A DNA stretch of 64,000 nucleotides from NCBI RefSeq assembly GCF_019891175.1, contig NZ_CP072600.1, forward strand, positions 2,294,001 to 2,358,000. Direction: 5' to 3'. A program made the position numbers and the translations under genes. Below are positions 24,345 through 32,738 of this stretch, piece by piece; positions within the stretch are counted from its first letter, which is position 1; each line of letters begins with the position of its first letter. Origin of the DNA: Leptothermofonsia sichuanensis E412 (GTDB lineage Bacteria > Cyanobacteriota > Cyanobacteriia > Leptolyngbyales > Leptolyngbyaceae). The notes under the pieces were generated by a model that saw nothing but the letters and a program-made list of their open reading frames with translations, did no database searches and had not been told where the DNA came from.

Positions 24345-25667
24345 ATGATTCCCCTATCCAATCATTACTGGTTAACCAATACGCGCATTCCATCGGCTTT
24401 AATGGTACGCAGTGGACAGGGTAAAAGCAGACATTGGTTAACTCCATCCCCCGCCCCATCCTCAGACCTGCTCTCAGTGGATCTCGAAATCATTAATGGT
24501 TCCATCACCAGCATTGCTACATCAGGAACTCTATCAAGTTACACGGCTCCAGCAGTCAATTTGCAAAATGGTATGGTGTTCCCGTGCTTTGTAGACATTC
24601 ATACTCATCTAGATAAAGGGCATATCTGGGAACGAACACCCAATCTCGATCGCACCTTTACCAGTGCCCTGACCCAGATTCAGATAGACTCTGACCGATA
24701 CTGGAATGCAGAGGATGTCTACCGCCGCATGGAATTTGGGTTGAAGTGCAGTTATGCTCACGGGACTAAAGCAATCCGCACCCACATCGACTCTGGGGGC
24801 AAACTGGCAGACCTGAGCCTGGAAGTCTTCAGAAGCCTGCAACAGGAATGGCAGGATCGGCTCATCCTGCAACCAGTCTGCCTGGTGGCATTGGACTATT
24901 ACTTAACCCCCGCAGGGGAAAAACTGGCAGACCAGATCGCAGACCTGGGTGGAATCCTGGGTGGAGTTGCTTTTATGAATCCTGATATTGAGGCACAGGT
25001 TGATCGCGCCTTTACGCTGGCCAAGGAACGAAAACTCAATCTGGACTTGCATTCAGATGAGACGGCTGATCCAGATTCCATTACTCTGCAATACATTGCA
25101 GCGGCAGCTATTCGGTACCACTACCAGGGCAACGTAGTATGTGGACACTGTTGCAGTCTCTCCGTCCAGGAATCTGCGATCGCTAAAAAGACGATCGCCC
25201 TTGTCAAAAAAGCTGGAATTGGAGTGGTCAGCCTGCCCATGTGTAACCTCTACCTGCAAGACCGGCAGTCCGGTCGCACTCCCCGCTGGCGCGGAGTGAC
25301 CTTGCTGCATGAGCTTCAGCAGGCAGGCGTGCCCGTGGCAATCGCCAGCGACAACTGCCGGGATCCATTCCACGCCTTTGGTGATCATGATGCCCTGGAA
25401 GTATTTTCAATGTCGGTCAAAATCGCTCACCTGGACAACTCCTATGGAAATTGGTGCCGTTCCATCACCATGACTCCGGCTGACCTGATGGGGTTACCTA
25501 CCGTGGGGCGAATTGGCGTCGGCTTCCCAGCAGATCTTGTTCTGTTTCGGGCACGCAATTATGGCGAATTATTATCCCGCCCACAGCACGATCGCATTGT
25601 CCTGCGAGCGGGTAAGGCAATTGACACCACCCTGCCAGACTACGCCGAACTGGATGATTTACAGTAG
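24345..25667 (+). CDS. codA: cytosine deaminase-like amidohydrolase
   Basis: Metal-dependent deaminase of the amidohydrolase superfamily, likely acting on cytosine or a related cyclic amidine. Metal and catalytic residues line up with CodA: His86 and His88 (DIHTHLDKG), His236 and Glu239 (LHSDE), His268 (GHCCSLS) and Asp336 (ASDNCRDPF). The residue after that Asp is Asn, whereas E. coli has Asp314, a position linked to substrate preference. Length 440 is normal. The first ~45 residues are Ser/Pro-rich, so the true start may lie further in. It follows the formamidase gene on the same strand after 237 bp that include a hairpin. Confidence 0.83.
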   Translation: MIPLSNHYWLTNTRIPSALMVRSGQGKSRHWLTPSPAPSSDLLSVDLEIINGSITSIATSGTLSSYTAPAVNLQNGMVFPCFVDIHTHLDKGHIWERTPNLDRTFTSALTQIQIDSDRYWNAEDVYRRMEFGLKCSYAHGTKAIRTHIDSGGKLADLSLEVFRSLQQEWQDRLILQPVCLVALDYYLTPAGEKLADQIADLGGILGGVAFMNPDIEAQVDRAFTLAKERKLNLDLHSDETADPDSITLQYIAAAAIRYHYQGNVVCGHCCSLSVQESAIAKKTIALVKKAGIGVVSLPMCNLYLQDRQSGRTPRWRGVTLLHELQQAGVPVAIASDNCRDPFHAFGDHDALEVFSMSVKIAHLDNSYGNWCRSITMTPADLMGLPTVGRIGVGFPADLVLFRARNYGELLSRPQHDRIVLRAGKAIDTTLPDYAELDDLQ

Positions 25668-26216
25668 ATGGCATCCACCCGTGAATAGTCCACGAGCGCG
25701 ATCGCCCATCTTTCTGGTAAAGGGCGTTGCTGATTTTGGGTATGTTGCTGGTTTTGGGTATGAATTGAGCATTGGATGAATTGAAGACTTTCAATTCATC
25801 CGACTATTCAGCATTACCCTGGTAAAGTGGGAGGTAAAGTGGGATTTCTTCGATTTAATCGGTATAGTCCCGTCAGGCTTTAACAGAAATTTATCAACCA
25901 ACCCTGGGAACATTAAGATTAGACATTTTGACTTAAATTGAATTTTATAGCGGTAGCCTCCTTCTCTGTCCCCCGTCCCCTGTCCCCTCCCCCCTGCCAT
26001 CAGACTATACCTGAAAGATAGAAGATGCTCTACCTTCTATTAAGATAAGTAAAGATTGTGAATGGCCTGCGGTAGCCTGCCTCAGCCCTGGCTGAAGTGC
26101 AACTGAGGCTCTCCGGATTACCCGCTCCACCGCCTTAAGCCTCACTGACAACCGGACCCTGACATCCCACAGGAACGCCAAAGGCGAACACCCCTCACCC
26201 CTCACCCCTCACTCCC
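25668..26216. other. repeat-rich intergenic region
   Basis: About 550 bp with no credible gene. It holds a dispersed hairpin (25774-25801), a C/T-rich tract of the CCCCTGTCCCC kind (about 25961-25997) and a CACCCCTCACCCCTCAC stretch just before the next gene. The start ATG of the TPR gene follows that last stretch without a clear Shine-Dalgarno sequence. Confidence 0.6.
25751..25806. repeat. dispersed hairpin repeat, copy A
   Basis: GTTTTGGGTATGAATTGAGC is followed by a perfect 12-bp stem GGATGAATTGAA / TTCAATTCATCC (25774-25785 with 25790-25801, loop GACT). A partial duplicate of the left part precedes it. Copy B is at 27215-27272; the two flank the TPR gene in the same orientation. Confidence 0.75.
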
Positions 26217-27125
26217 ATGCATCACCTTCTCACCCTCTTCTTTTCCATACTTCTGGTCGTCCTCAACTGGGTTGGGTTCACCCTGCCAGCTTTTGCGGCA
26301 GAAGCAGATGCACCCGCCCCATCCGCCGCAGAATCTGCTCCGGCAACCCCATCGGCGGAAGAGACACCTGTCCCAACCCAACCCTCAGTGCTGGATTTGT
26401 ATCAACAGGTTGAGAATTTATTCAACAAAGCCTTTGAAGCAACTAATAACGGCGATTTCGCAACTGCGGAAGATTACTGGACTCAAATTATCGAACAATT
26501 TCCAGAAAATGCAGCCGCCTGGAGTAACCGGGGGAATGCCAAAGTCAGTCAAAACCATTTTCAGAGTGCCCTGGCTGACTATGATCGGGCAATTGAGCTG
26601 GCACCGGATTCTCCTGACCCCTACCTCAACCGAGGCACTGCCCTGGAAGCATTGGGTAGGTATGAGGAAGCCATCAAGAACTACAACCAGGCGCTAGAAC
26701 ATGCCCCCAAAGATGCCGCCGCATTCAACAATCGAGGCAATGCCAAAGCTGGACTGGGCAAGTGGGATGAGGCACTGGCAGACTACAAGCAAGCCGTGGA
26801 TCTTTCTCGCAACTATGCCACTGCCCGTGCCAACTACGCCCTTGCGCTCTATCAGACGGGCAAGACTGATGAAGCGATTCGTACTATGCGTGCCCTGGTG
26901 CGTAAATATCCCCAGTATGCTGACATGCGAGCCGCCCTCACAGCCGCGCTCTGGGCTGATGGCAAGGAAGGGGAAGCTGAAAGTCAGTGGGTTTCTGCTA
27001 TCGGGCTTGACTCTCGCTATAAAGATTTGACCTGGCTGAAGCAGGTGCGTCGCTGGCCTCCCCAAATGGTGACGGCGATGGAAAATTTTCTTAAGCTTCA
27101 ATCCAATCCAGACTCAGCAGTTTAA
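26217..27125 (+). CDS. secreted or lumenal TPR protein
   Basis: A 302-residue protein with a signal peptide (basic-poor start, hydrophobic core to about residue 25, cleavage likely after LPAFA). An Ala/Pro-rich linker follows, then at least four tetratricopeptide repeats between about 60 and 220, visible as WSNRGNAKVSQ, PYLNRGTALEALGRYEEA and AFNNRGNAKAGLGKWDEA. Such proteins act as scaffolds in the thylakoid lumen or periplasm. Cyanobacterial relatives are often annotated only as TPR proteins. The binding partner is unknown. It is flanked by two copies of the same hairpin repeat. Confidence 0.85.
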   Translation: MHHLLTLFFSILLVVLNWVGFTLPAFAAEADAPAPSAAESAPATPSAEETPVPTQPSVLDLYQQVENLFNKAFEATNNGDFATAEDYWTQIIEQFPENAAAWSNRGNAKVSQNHFQSALADYDRAIELAPDSPDPYLNRGTALEALGRYEEAIKNYNQALEHAPKDAAAFNNRGNAKAGLGKWDEALADYKQAVDLSRNYATARANYALALYQTGKTDEAIRTMRALVRKYPQYADMRAALTAALWADGKEGEAESQWVSAIGLDSRYKDLTWLKQVRRWPPQMVTAMENFLKLQSNPDSAV

Positions 27126-27214
27126 GTGAGAGCGATCTGCGATTGGTAAACAATCTCTTATCGCGATCCCTTCCAGGTGCAATCAGTCATAGCACCCTGT
27201 CCGGGAAGGCGGTA

Positions 27215-27272
27215 CTGATTTTGGGTATGAATTGAGCGCTGGATGAATTGAAGACTTTCAATTTATCCAGCT
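27215..27272. repeat. dispersed hairpin repeat, copy B
   Basis: CTGATTTTGGGTATGAATTGAGC followed by GGATGAATTGAA-GACT-TTCAATTTATCC (27241-27268), differing from copy A by one base in the stem. It lies downstream of the TPR gene and could also serve as a transcript-end hairpin. Confidence 0.75.
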
Positions 27273-27336
27273 ACGCAACACTACTTCAGGAATTGATTCC
27301 CAGCCCTCTTCTGCAATGTGATTTGGAATTTCTTCT

Positions 27337-28635
27337 TTGAACATCTTCAGCGGTTTAGACTCAGCCTGTCGCCGGAATTTGTGGGTTTTATTTGCCTCAG
27401 GTCTGTTATTTTGGGCAAGTCTGGCAGCCTTACTGCCTACCCTGTCACTCTACATTAAGCACATTGGTGCAACAAATTATCAAATTGGGCTTGTGATGGG
27501 GTCGTTTGCCATTGGGCTGGTGTTGTTTCGTCACTGGGTAGGGCAACTGGCAGACCAGCGAGGGCGAAAAGTTGTCCTGATGATTGGACTATTGGCCGTG
27601 GCGATCGCCCCAATCGGATACCTGCTCACCCGATCGCTGGCCCTGCTGACCGCTGTTCGAGCCTTCCATGGACTCAGCATTGCAGCATTTACAACAGGCT
27701 ATAGTGCACTGGTTGTTGATCTGTCACCAGATCACAAGCGGGGTGAGTTGATTGGAGTGATGAGCCTGGTCAACCCGGTTGGTATGGCAATTGGTCCCGC
27801 CCTGGGAGGTTTATTGCTGGGGTGGGCAGGGTATACACCTTTATTTTTGTTGTCAGCCGGATCTGGAGTAGCAGGGCTGGTTTGCGCTTCCCAGGTTGTG
27901 GCACCTCCCGTCAAGCAGTCTTTAGAGAATATGCCAGAGAATATGCCAGATTCACAGATTCAGCCGCCGCCTTCCAGGGATGAACCATTCTGGCAACTGG
28001 TAAGCAGTCCTCGATTGCGGGTTCCGCTGGTTGTGATGTTATTGATTGGACTGGCATTTGGGACCTTGAGCACGTTCGTGCCCCTTCTGATTCAGGAAGC
28101 AAGGGTGGACTTTAATGCAGGTTTCTTTTACACAGCCGCCGCGATTTCCAGTTTTTTAGTCCGGTTGCCAACTGGACGAGCCTCTGACCGTCATGGTCGG
28201 GGATTATTCATCACCTGTAGTCTGGGTTGTTACACGATCGCCATGTTAATGATCTGGAGTGCTCAAACCCCCAGTATGTTTCTACTGGCAGGGTTAATTG
28301 AAGGAGCAGGAACTGGTATTTTGATTCCAATGATGATTGCGCTCATTGCTGACCGGGCTGAGCCGCAAGAGCGGGGGCGAGTGTTTGGGTTAGTGATGAC
28401 AGGATTTGACCTGGGAATTGCAATTGCTGGACCGATTTTGGGCTACTTTGCCGATGAAGTAGGCTATCGGGGATTATTTGGACTGGCAAGCGGTCTATCG
28501 TTTCTGGCATTACTTATTTTTCTCAGTCTGAGCAGTCAAGATTTTACTGATTCCTTTAAGTTTGCCCTGGGGAAAGGGCAGGACCTGTATGCCCTCCGGT
28601 TAAAGGGAACACAGGGCACGGGAGTGAGTAGTTGA
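27337..28635 (+). CDS. MFS transporter
   Basis: Major facilitator protein of 432 residues with about twelve hydrophobic segments in two six-helix halves and a central loop at about 190-215. The conserved loop 2-3 motif appears as GQLADQRGRKVVL (about 68-80), and a related copy in the second half as GRASDRHGRGLF. The substrate cannot be predicted; drug or metabolite efflux (DHA1-like) is the general expectation. Start is TTG at 27337, since no ATG lies near the first helix. It is alone on the plus strand between the hairpin repeat and a convergent CorC-type gene. Confidence 0.87.
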   Translation: MNIFSGLDSACRRNLWVLFASGLLFWASLAALLPTLSLYIKHIGATNYQIGLVMGSFAIGLVLFRHWVGQLADQRGRKVVLMIGLLAVAIAPIGYLLTRSLALLTAVRAFHGLSIAAFTTGYSALVVDLSPDHKRGELIGVMSLVNPVGMAIGPALGGLLLGWAGYTPLFLLSAGSGVAGLVCASQVVAPPVKQSLENMPENMPDSQIQPPPSRDEPFWQLVSSPRLRVPLVVMLLIGLAFGTLSTFVPLLIQEARVDFNAGFFYTAAAISSFLVRLPTGRASDRHGRGLFITCSLGCYTIAMLMIWSAQTPSMFLLAGLIEGAGTGILIPMMIALIADRAEPQERGRVFGLVMTGFDLGIAIAGPILGYFADEVGYRGLFGLASGLSFLALLIFLSLSSQDFTDSFKFALGKGQDLYALRLKGTQGTGVSS

Positions 28636-28641
28636 GCGTTA

Positions 28642-28682
28642 TGGCAGGGGACAGGGAACAGGGGATAGGGGACAGGGGAAGA
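28642..28682. repeat. GGGGACAGGGAACAGG-type intergenic repeat
   Basis: Purine-rich tract made of GGGGACAGG, GGAACAGG and GGATAGG words. The same kind of sequence, on one or the other strand, appears at about 25961-25997, 33728-33775 and, inside a gene, at 34378-34428. Confidence 0.6.
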
Positions 28683-28746
28683 AGGATCACAGAATCAGGC
28701 GTTAAGCGTTTTAATTTGTCCTGACCTTAATGGCTACTGCTGTCCC

Positions 28747-30231
28747 TTAAAGCTCTGGCTCGTTCTGGAAGCGTGTGCGATCGCCAGGCTCTCCATCTTC
28801 AATGGTTAGTTCTTCCTCCATGCCGGAAATGGGTTCAGGGAGTTCCAGGCGATGGATCTGGATCTGATCAAGACGTGGCCCTTCGGCAGAAATAACGGTA
28901 AACTCATAGTCCCGGTAGCGCAGAGTTTCCCCCAGTTGCGGAATTTTTTGTAGATGAAATAGAATAAAGCCCCCCAGGGTTTGATAATCGTCGGTTAGAG
29001 GTAGTTCCATGTTCAGCAGCTCATTTACTTCCTCCAGATCCATCTGGGCCTGTACCAGGAATGTCTGATCATCCAGGATTTGAATGCTCAACTCTTCAGT
29101 ACTGGCAGGTTCAGCCGCACTACCCAGAATTTCAGCAATCAGATCCTGCATGGTGACCAGACCTGCGGTGCCGCCATATTCATCAAGAACCATCACCATC
29201 GACTGTCGCGATCGCTGCATCAGGGGTAACAGTTCACTGAGAGGCATATGCTCAGGTACAAACCGGGCCGGGCGAATCCAGGCTGCAATTGAATCATCCA
29301 GCGCCAGAGAACCCTCAACCAGGGGTTCTGCCAGTTCTCGGAAATGGATAATCCCTCTGACATCATCCAGGGATTCCCCAATCGCAGGATAGCGGGAATG
29401 GCCGGACTGGGCAACTTCCTCAAGCAACATCTTAAATGTGGCGTCGCTGGCAACAGCCGCAATACTGGTTCGAGGAACCATCACCTCACCCGCTGTGACT
29501 TCACCAAATTCAAATACATTCCGCAGCAATTCCCGTTCTTCTGCCTCCAGTCCAGTGGACTCGCTGGTGGTTGTAATAATCCGCTGAAGTTCTTCTGGGG
29601 TTACCTGGTTATACCACCACCCTTCACTGGTGTACTGGACGCCTATAGAGCGCAGCAGGCAGCGAGTAGACTGGTTTAAAATCCAGATGAAAGGATTGAA
29701 GATACGGGCGATCGCCAGACTGGGAGCCGCCAGCACCCGCGCCAGTTGCTCTGAATACAGGAGAGCAACTGCTTTAGGACACAGTTCACCTAAAACAATT
29801 TGTAAATAGGCAATCAGGAAAAACGCAACCGGAATTGCCAGGGTATGGGAAATTGCCAATCGATATCCCGGTGCCAGGGGCAATCGACTGATCCCATCTT
29901 CAATCAGCACAGCTAAAGCACTCTCCCCAATCCAGCCGAGTGCCAGGCTGGACAGGGTAATGCCCAACTGGGTCGTGGACAACAGACGGTCAATGCTTTG
30001 CTGCAAGTCCTGCACAGTCTGTGCCTGGGTGTCTCCTGCATCGGCTAACTGGTTGATGCGCGATCGCCGCACGGAAACAATAGAAAACTCCGCTGCTACG
30101 AAAAAGGCGTTGATTGTAATCAATAGCAGCAACGACAACATCCGCAGTACCACCGCTGACCAGGTAAAGTGCTGCGGATACACTCCTAACTCCACACTCG
30201 TTACCAGAAACCCCAGAGAAAAGATTATCAT
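28747..30231 (-). CDS. CNNM/CorC/HlyC-type membrane protein with CBS domains
   Basis: A 494-residue protein with a DUF21/CNNM transmembrane domain (about 1-200, four hydrophobic segments), a CBS pair (about 215-345, containing MVPRTSIAAV and MVMVLDEYGGTAGLVT) and a C-terminal CorC_HlyC/transporter-associated domain (about 365-460). Relatives are linked to Mg2+ or Co2+ efflux and often named hemolysin family proteins, though haemolysis is not implied here. The start lies in a hydrophobic run typical of the family. It is convergent with the MFS gene and starts 51 bp after the upstream gene at 30283 on the same strand. Confidence 0.88.
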   Translation of the reverse strand: MIIFSLGFLVTSVELGVYPQHFTWSAVVLRMLSLLLLITINAFFVAAEFSIVSVRRSRINQLADAGDTQAQTVQDLQQSIDRLLSTTQLGITLSSLALGWIGESALAVLIEDGISRLPLAPGYRLAISHTLAIPVAFFLIAYLQIVLGELCPKAVALLYSEQLARVLAAPSLAIARIFNPFIWILNQSTRCLLRSIGVQYTSEGWWYNQVTPEELQRIITTTSESTGLEAEERELLRNVFEFGEVTAGEVMVPRTSIAAVASDATFKMLLEEVAQSGHSRYPAIGESLDDVRGIIHFRELAEPLVEGSLALDDSIAAWIRPARFVPEHMPLSELLPLMQRSRQSMVMVLDEYGGTAGLVTMQDLIAEILGSAAEPASTEELSIQILDDQTFLVQAQMDLEEVNELLNMELPLTDDYQTLGGFILFHLQKIPQLGETLRYRDYEFTVISAEGPRLDQIQIHRLELPEPISGMEEELTIEDGEPGDRTRFQNEPEL

Positions 30232-30282
30232 TCGGGGTACCTGTTAGTGGCAGAACTGATAGAACTCGTGCATTTCAGTTCT

Positions 30283-30942
30283 TTACTGCGGAACTGGAAT
30301 ATCAGCCAGAGCCAGGTCAAGGTTTTGATCGGGGTAGTCAGTCAACGTCAATGAAATCTTCTCAACTCCTTCCAGCAAAGTCAAAGGCACGCTAATCTTC
30401 CCAGAGTAGGTTTCACTGGATGACGGTAGATCAGACGGTAAACCGTTAGCACTCACACTGAGTTCCTGCCCCTTATCATCCGTAACGCTCAAAAAACTGT
30501 ACAGAAAGCGAACGGGCTGGTTTCCTCCATTGCGCATATTGACTTGCATGACCAGGGAGTCTCCCTGCCGACGAACTTCATTAATTTCTAAGACAACGCC
30601 CTGGCTTTCAGTGACCATCGGAAACGCCGTTTTGTCAGAAGAGGGTTTGGCAGGGGCGTTATTCCCACTGGAAGTTGAACTGGCTTTGTTATCTTTTGCC
30701 TTTCCATTAATCCGGGACCTGGCACTGGCAATAATATCCTCCTCCCGCAAAATCGTGAACTCTTCCCGGCGAGTATTCACTCCTCGCCTTGCCAGGTTGT
30801 TTGTCGGGCGAGTATCTGGCTGGGTGACACCCTTCAGCGCCTCTCGCCCCAAAGCGATTCCCCACATGGCACTGACCATCCCCGCTCCAACCATTAATGC
30901 CAGGAGAACCAGAGTAAGCGCCACAGTCGAATTCACTTTCAT
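30283..30942 (-). CDS. membrane-anchored protein of unknown function
   Basis: A 219-residue protein with one N-terminal hydrophobic segment (about 7-29) that would act as signal anchor. A basic, low-complexity linker follows (about 45-110, Ser/Lys/Asn-rich), then a beta-rich C-terminal domain (about 115-215). That domain resembles extracytoplasmic DUF4352-like immunoglobulin-type folds: VNMRNGGNQPVRFLYSF and YSGKISVPL. No catalytic motif is visible. It precedes the CorC-type gene by 51 bp, so a shared transcript is likely. Confidence 0.65.
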   Translation of the reverse strand: MKVNSTVALTLVLLALMVGAGMVSAMWGIALGREALKGVTQPDTRPTNNLARRGVNTRREEFTILREEDIIASARSRINGKAKDNKASSTSSGNNAPAKPSSDKTAFPMVTESQGVVLEINEVRRQGDSLVMQVNMRNGGNQPVRFLYSFLSVTDDKGQELSVSANGLPSDLPSSSETYSGKISVPLTLLEGVEKISLTLTDYPDQNLDLALADIPVPQ

Positions 30943-31254
30943 AGATGATTTAGATGATTTAGGGGGTAGCTGGTTGTTTGCTCCAATTTTAGACAGGATC
31001 CCCCGGATATCAACACAAATTTCAAAGTCCTTATGAATTTAGACGTGAAACTAAGGAAGGGGAGGGAGAGCAAATGGCAAACTTCCGCCTTTCAGAAAAT
31101 CGGAATTGCCTGCAATAAACTTTGCCAGGAAATTGTTCGTAGTGGTTGTTTCAGACAGCCAACTGAAGTTGGCACTACAAACCGAAAATTGTTGGCTGAC
31201 AACGTATGGATACAAGGTCTTCTGCCAGGAATCAGGATACAATGATGGTCACAG
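30943..31254. other. intergenic region upstream of the tRNA gene
   Basis: About 310 bp between the leftward membrane-protein gene and the tRNA. It should include the promoters of both. Short frames here look non-coding. No confident -10/-35 pair was found. Confidence 0.4.
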
Positions 31255-31327
31255 CCAGGGTTGGCCGAGCGGTTTAGGCAGCGAACTCATAATTCGCCTC
31301 AGGCAGGTTCGACCCCTGCACCCTGGA
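31255..31327 (+). tRNA. trnI-CAU: tRNA-Ile2 (anticodon CAU), lysidine type
   Basis: Full cloverleaf. Acceptor CCAGGGT pairs perfectly with ACCCTGG (discriminator A). The D arm is GCCGAGCGGTTTAGGC. The anticodon stem is GCGAA/TTCGC with loop CTCATAA (CAU at 31288-31290). The variable loop is CTCAG and the T arm GCAGG-TTCGACC-CCTGC. No CCA is encoded. The TGGCNGANNGGTT..GC D arm and ..AACTCATAATT.. anticodon arm resemble plastid trnI-CAU rather than initiator tRNA, which lacks a C1:G72 pair, or plastid elongator tRNA-Met. TilS, encoded at 16253-17296, would convert C34 to lysidine. Automated callers may label it tRNA-Met. Confidence 0.88.
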
Positions 31328-31377
31328 TTTTGACGCACTGCACCCCCGATAGCTCTACGGATCTACCGCTATCTTCA

Positions 31378-31923
31378 TCACCATAAAGCAGGCACTTGCT
31401 GCGGAACGGGTGGTTCAGGCGGTACCCGGTCAACGAAGGGGGGGACGATAGCTGGAGGAGCAACAGGGCGAGCAACTACCGGGCAGCCTGCGGTTGCGCA
31501 ACCATCAATCAAGCAGTTCGGGGGGACAGGCAGGGTTCTCAATGTCTGACAGAAAGGAGTGGGCAAATCAAACACGCGAATAATGGGACCACTTGCCATT
31601 TGACGCGCCAGGATTCTGCGGTAAACATCATTAACTTCTTTCCCATCACGGCTGATCTCAATTTCGGGGAACCCACCAAACCCAAGCAGCCAATCCACCT
31701 GCCTGGGGAATGTACGATTCTTGAAAAAGTCACGATCATTATCGAAAAAAGCATCATCAAATCGTTCCTGAATACTGCTTCGATATTCCAGGGGAGCACC
31801 TCTTCTAACAGGTACAGGCGCAGGGCTAATCAACACTTCTTGAGCACTGACGGCAGAAGCACCCAGGATAGAGATTAAAGAAACACCCAGTCCGGCGATC
31901 GCATTCTTGTAGCCTGGTTTCAT
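31378..31923 (-). CDS. secreted protein of unknown function
   Basis: A 181-residue protein starting MKPGYKN with a classic signal peptide (hydrophobic core to about residue 25, likely cleavage after ASAVSA). AGGAG lies 7 nt before ATG 31923, which is why I prefer it to the in-frame ATG at 31938. The mature part has a charged region (FDDAFFDNDRDFFKN), four cysteines in the C-terminal third and a Pro/Val-rich tail. No known domain is recognised. It is probably periplasmic or outer-membrane associated. It is divergent from pyrE. Confidence 0.65.
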   Translation of the reverse strand: MKPGYKNAIAGLGVSLISILGASAVSAQEVLISPAPVPVRRGAPLEYRSSIQERFDDAFFDNDRDFFKNRTFPRQVDWLLGFGGFPEIEISRDGKEVNDVYRRILARQMASGPIIRVFDLPTPFCQTLRTLPVPPNCLIDGCATAGCPVVARPVAPPAIVPPFVDRVPPEPPVPQQVPALW

Positions 31924-32102
31924 GGGATCACTCCTCATTGCGTTTGATTAATGACTGTCTCTTTTTAAGACTTTTTAAGACTAAGATCGGGACTGGTAGA
32001 ATCCTCAACAAGAATTCCTGACTGGAATTCTTAATTACTTGCTAATGTCTACTCAAACCTCAGATTTAGCCTTTACCAATTGTACTGAATTTACCCAAAA
32101 AA

Positions 32103-32735
32103 ATGACAGAAATTCGTCAAGCGTTAACCAATATTCCTGAGTCAATTGCGACGTTAGATTTAGCTACCTTACGCCAGAAACTTTTAGATCTATTCTGTCA
32201 GGTTGCCTATCAAGAAGGAGATTTTTTGCTGTCTTCCGGTCAACACAGTTCCTATTACATTAATGGCAAGCAAATTACGCTCCATGCGTGGGGTGGTCTG
32301 GCAGTTGGTCGGATTTTGTTATCGCGGTTGTCCTCAGAAACTGAAGCGGTTGCCGGATTGACTCTCGGTGCCGATCCGATGGTGACGGCTGTTAGTGTGG
32401 TAGCCGCTTATGAGGGGCGATCGCTGCCTGCCCTGATTATTCGTAAAGAAGCAAAAGGACACGGAACGCGCGCTTACATTGAAGGTCCGGTGCTGCCGGA
32501 AGGGAGTACCATCACTGTGCTGGAAGATGTTGTCACCACTGGTGGTTCAGCCATGAAAGCCGCTGAACGTTTGCACCAAGCTGGTTATCGGGTTAATGGA
32601 ATTGTTGCCCTGGTCGATCGCCATCAGGGGGGAACAGAACTATACCAGCAGGCAGGAATTCCATTCCAGGCAGTCTTTTCCATTCAAGACATTCAGCAGC
32701 AATGGCGCGAAATTAGAAATAGTCAGTCACCTTAG
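32103..32735 (+). CDS. pyrE: orotate phosphoribosyltransferase
   Basis: Transfers a phosphoribosyl group from PRPP to orotate, giving OMP in de novo pyrimidine synthesis. The PRPP motif VLEDVVTTGGS is at 139-149. Other family segments are SSGQHSSYYINGK (44-56), LGADPM (88-93) and IRKEAKGHG (113-121). At 210 residues, length is normal. ATG start; an A-rich run precedes it. The next gene begins 3 bp after its stop, suggesting one transcript. Confidence 0.93.
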   Translation: MTEIRQALTNIPESIATLDLATLRQKLLDLFCQVAYQEGDFLLSSGQHSSYYINGKQITLHAWGGLAVGRILLSRLSSETEAVAGLTLGADPMVTAVSVVAAYEGRSLPALIIRKEAKGHGTRAYIEGPVLPEGSTITVLEDVVTTGGSAMKAAERLHQAGYRVNGIVALVDRHQGGTELYQQAGIPFQAVFSIQDIQQQWREIRNSQSP

Positions 32736-32738
32736 ACA

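Noticed and set aside
31255-31327. Calling the CAU tRNA an initiator tRNA-Met
   Set aside because: The 1:72 position is a C:G pair, whereas bacterial initiators have a mismatch, and the D and anticodon arms match trnI-CAU.
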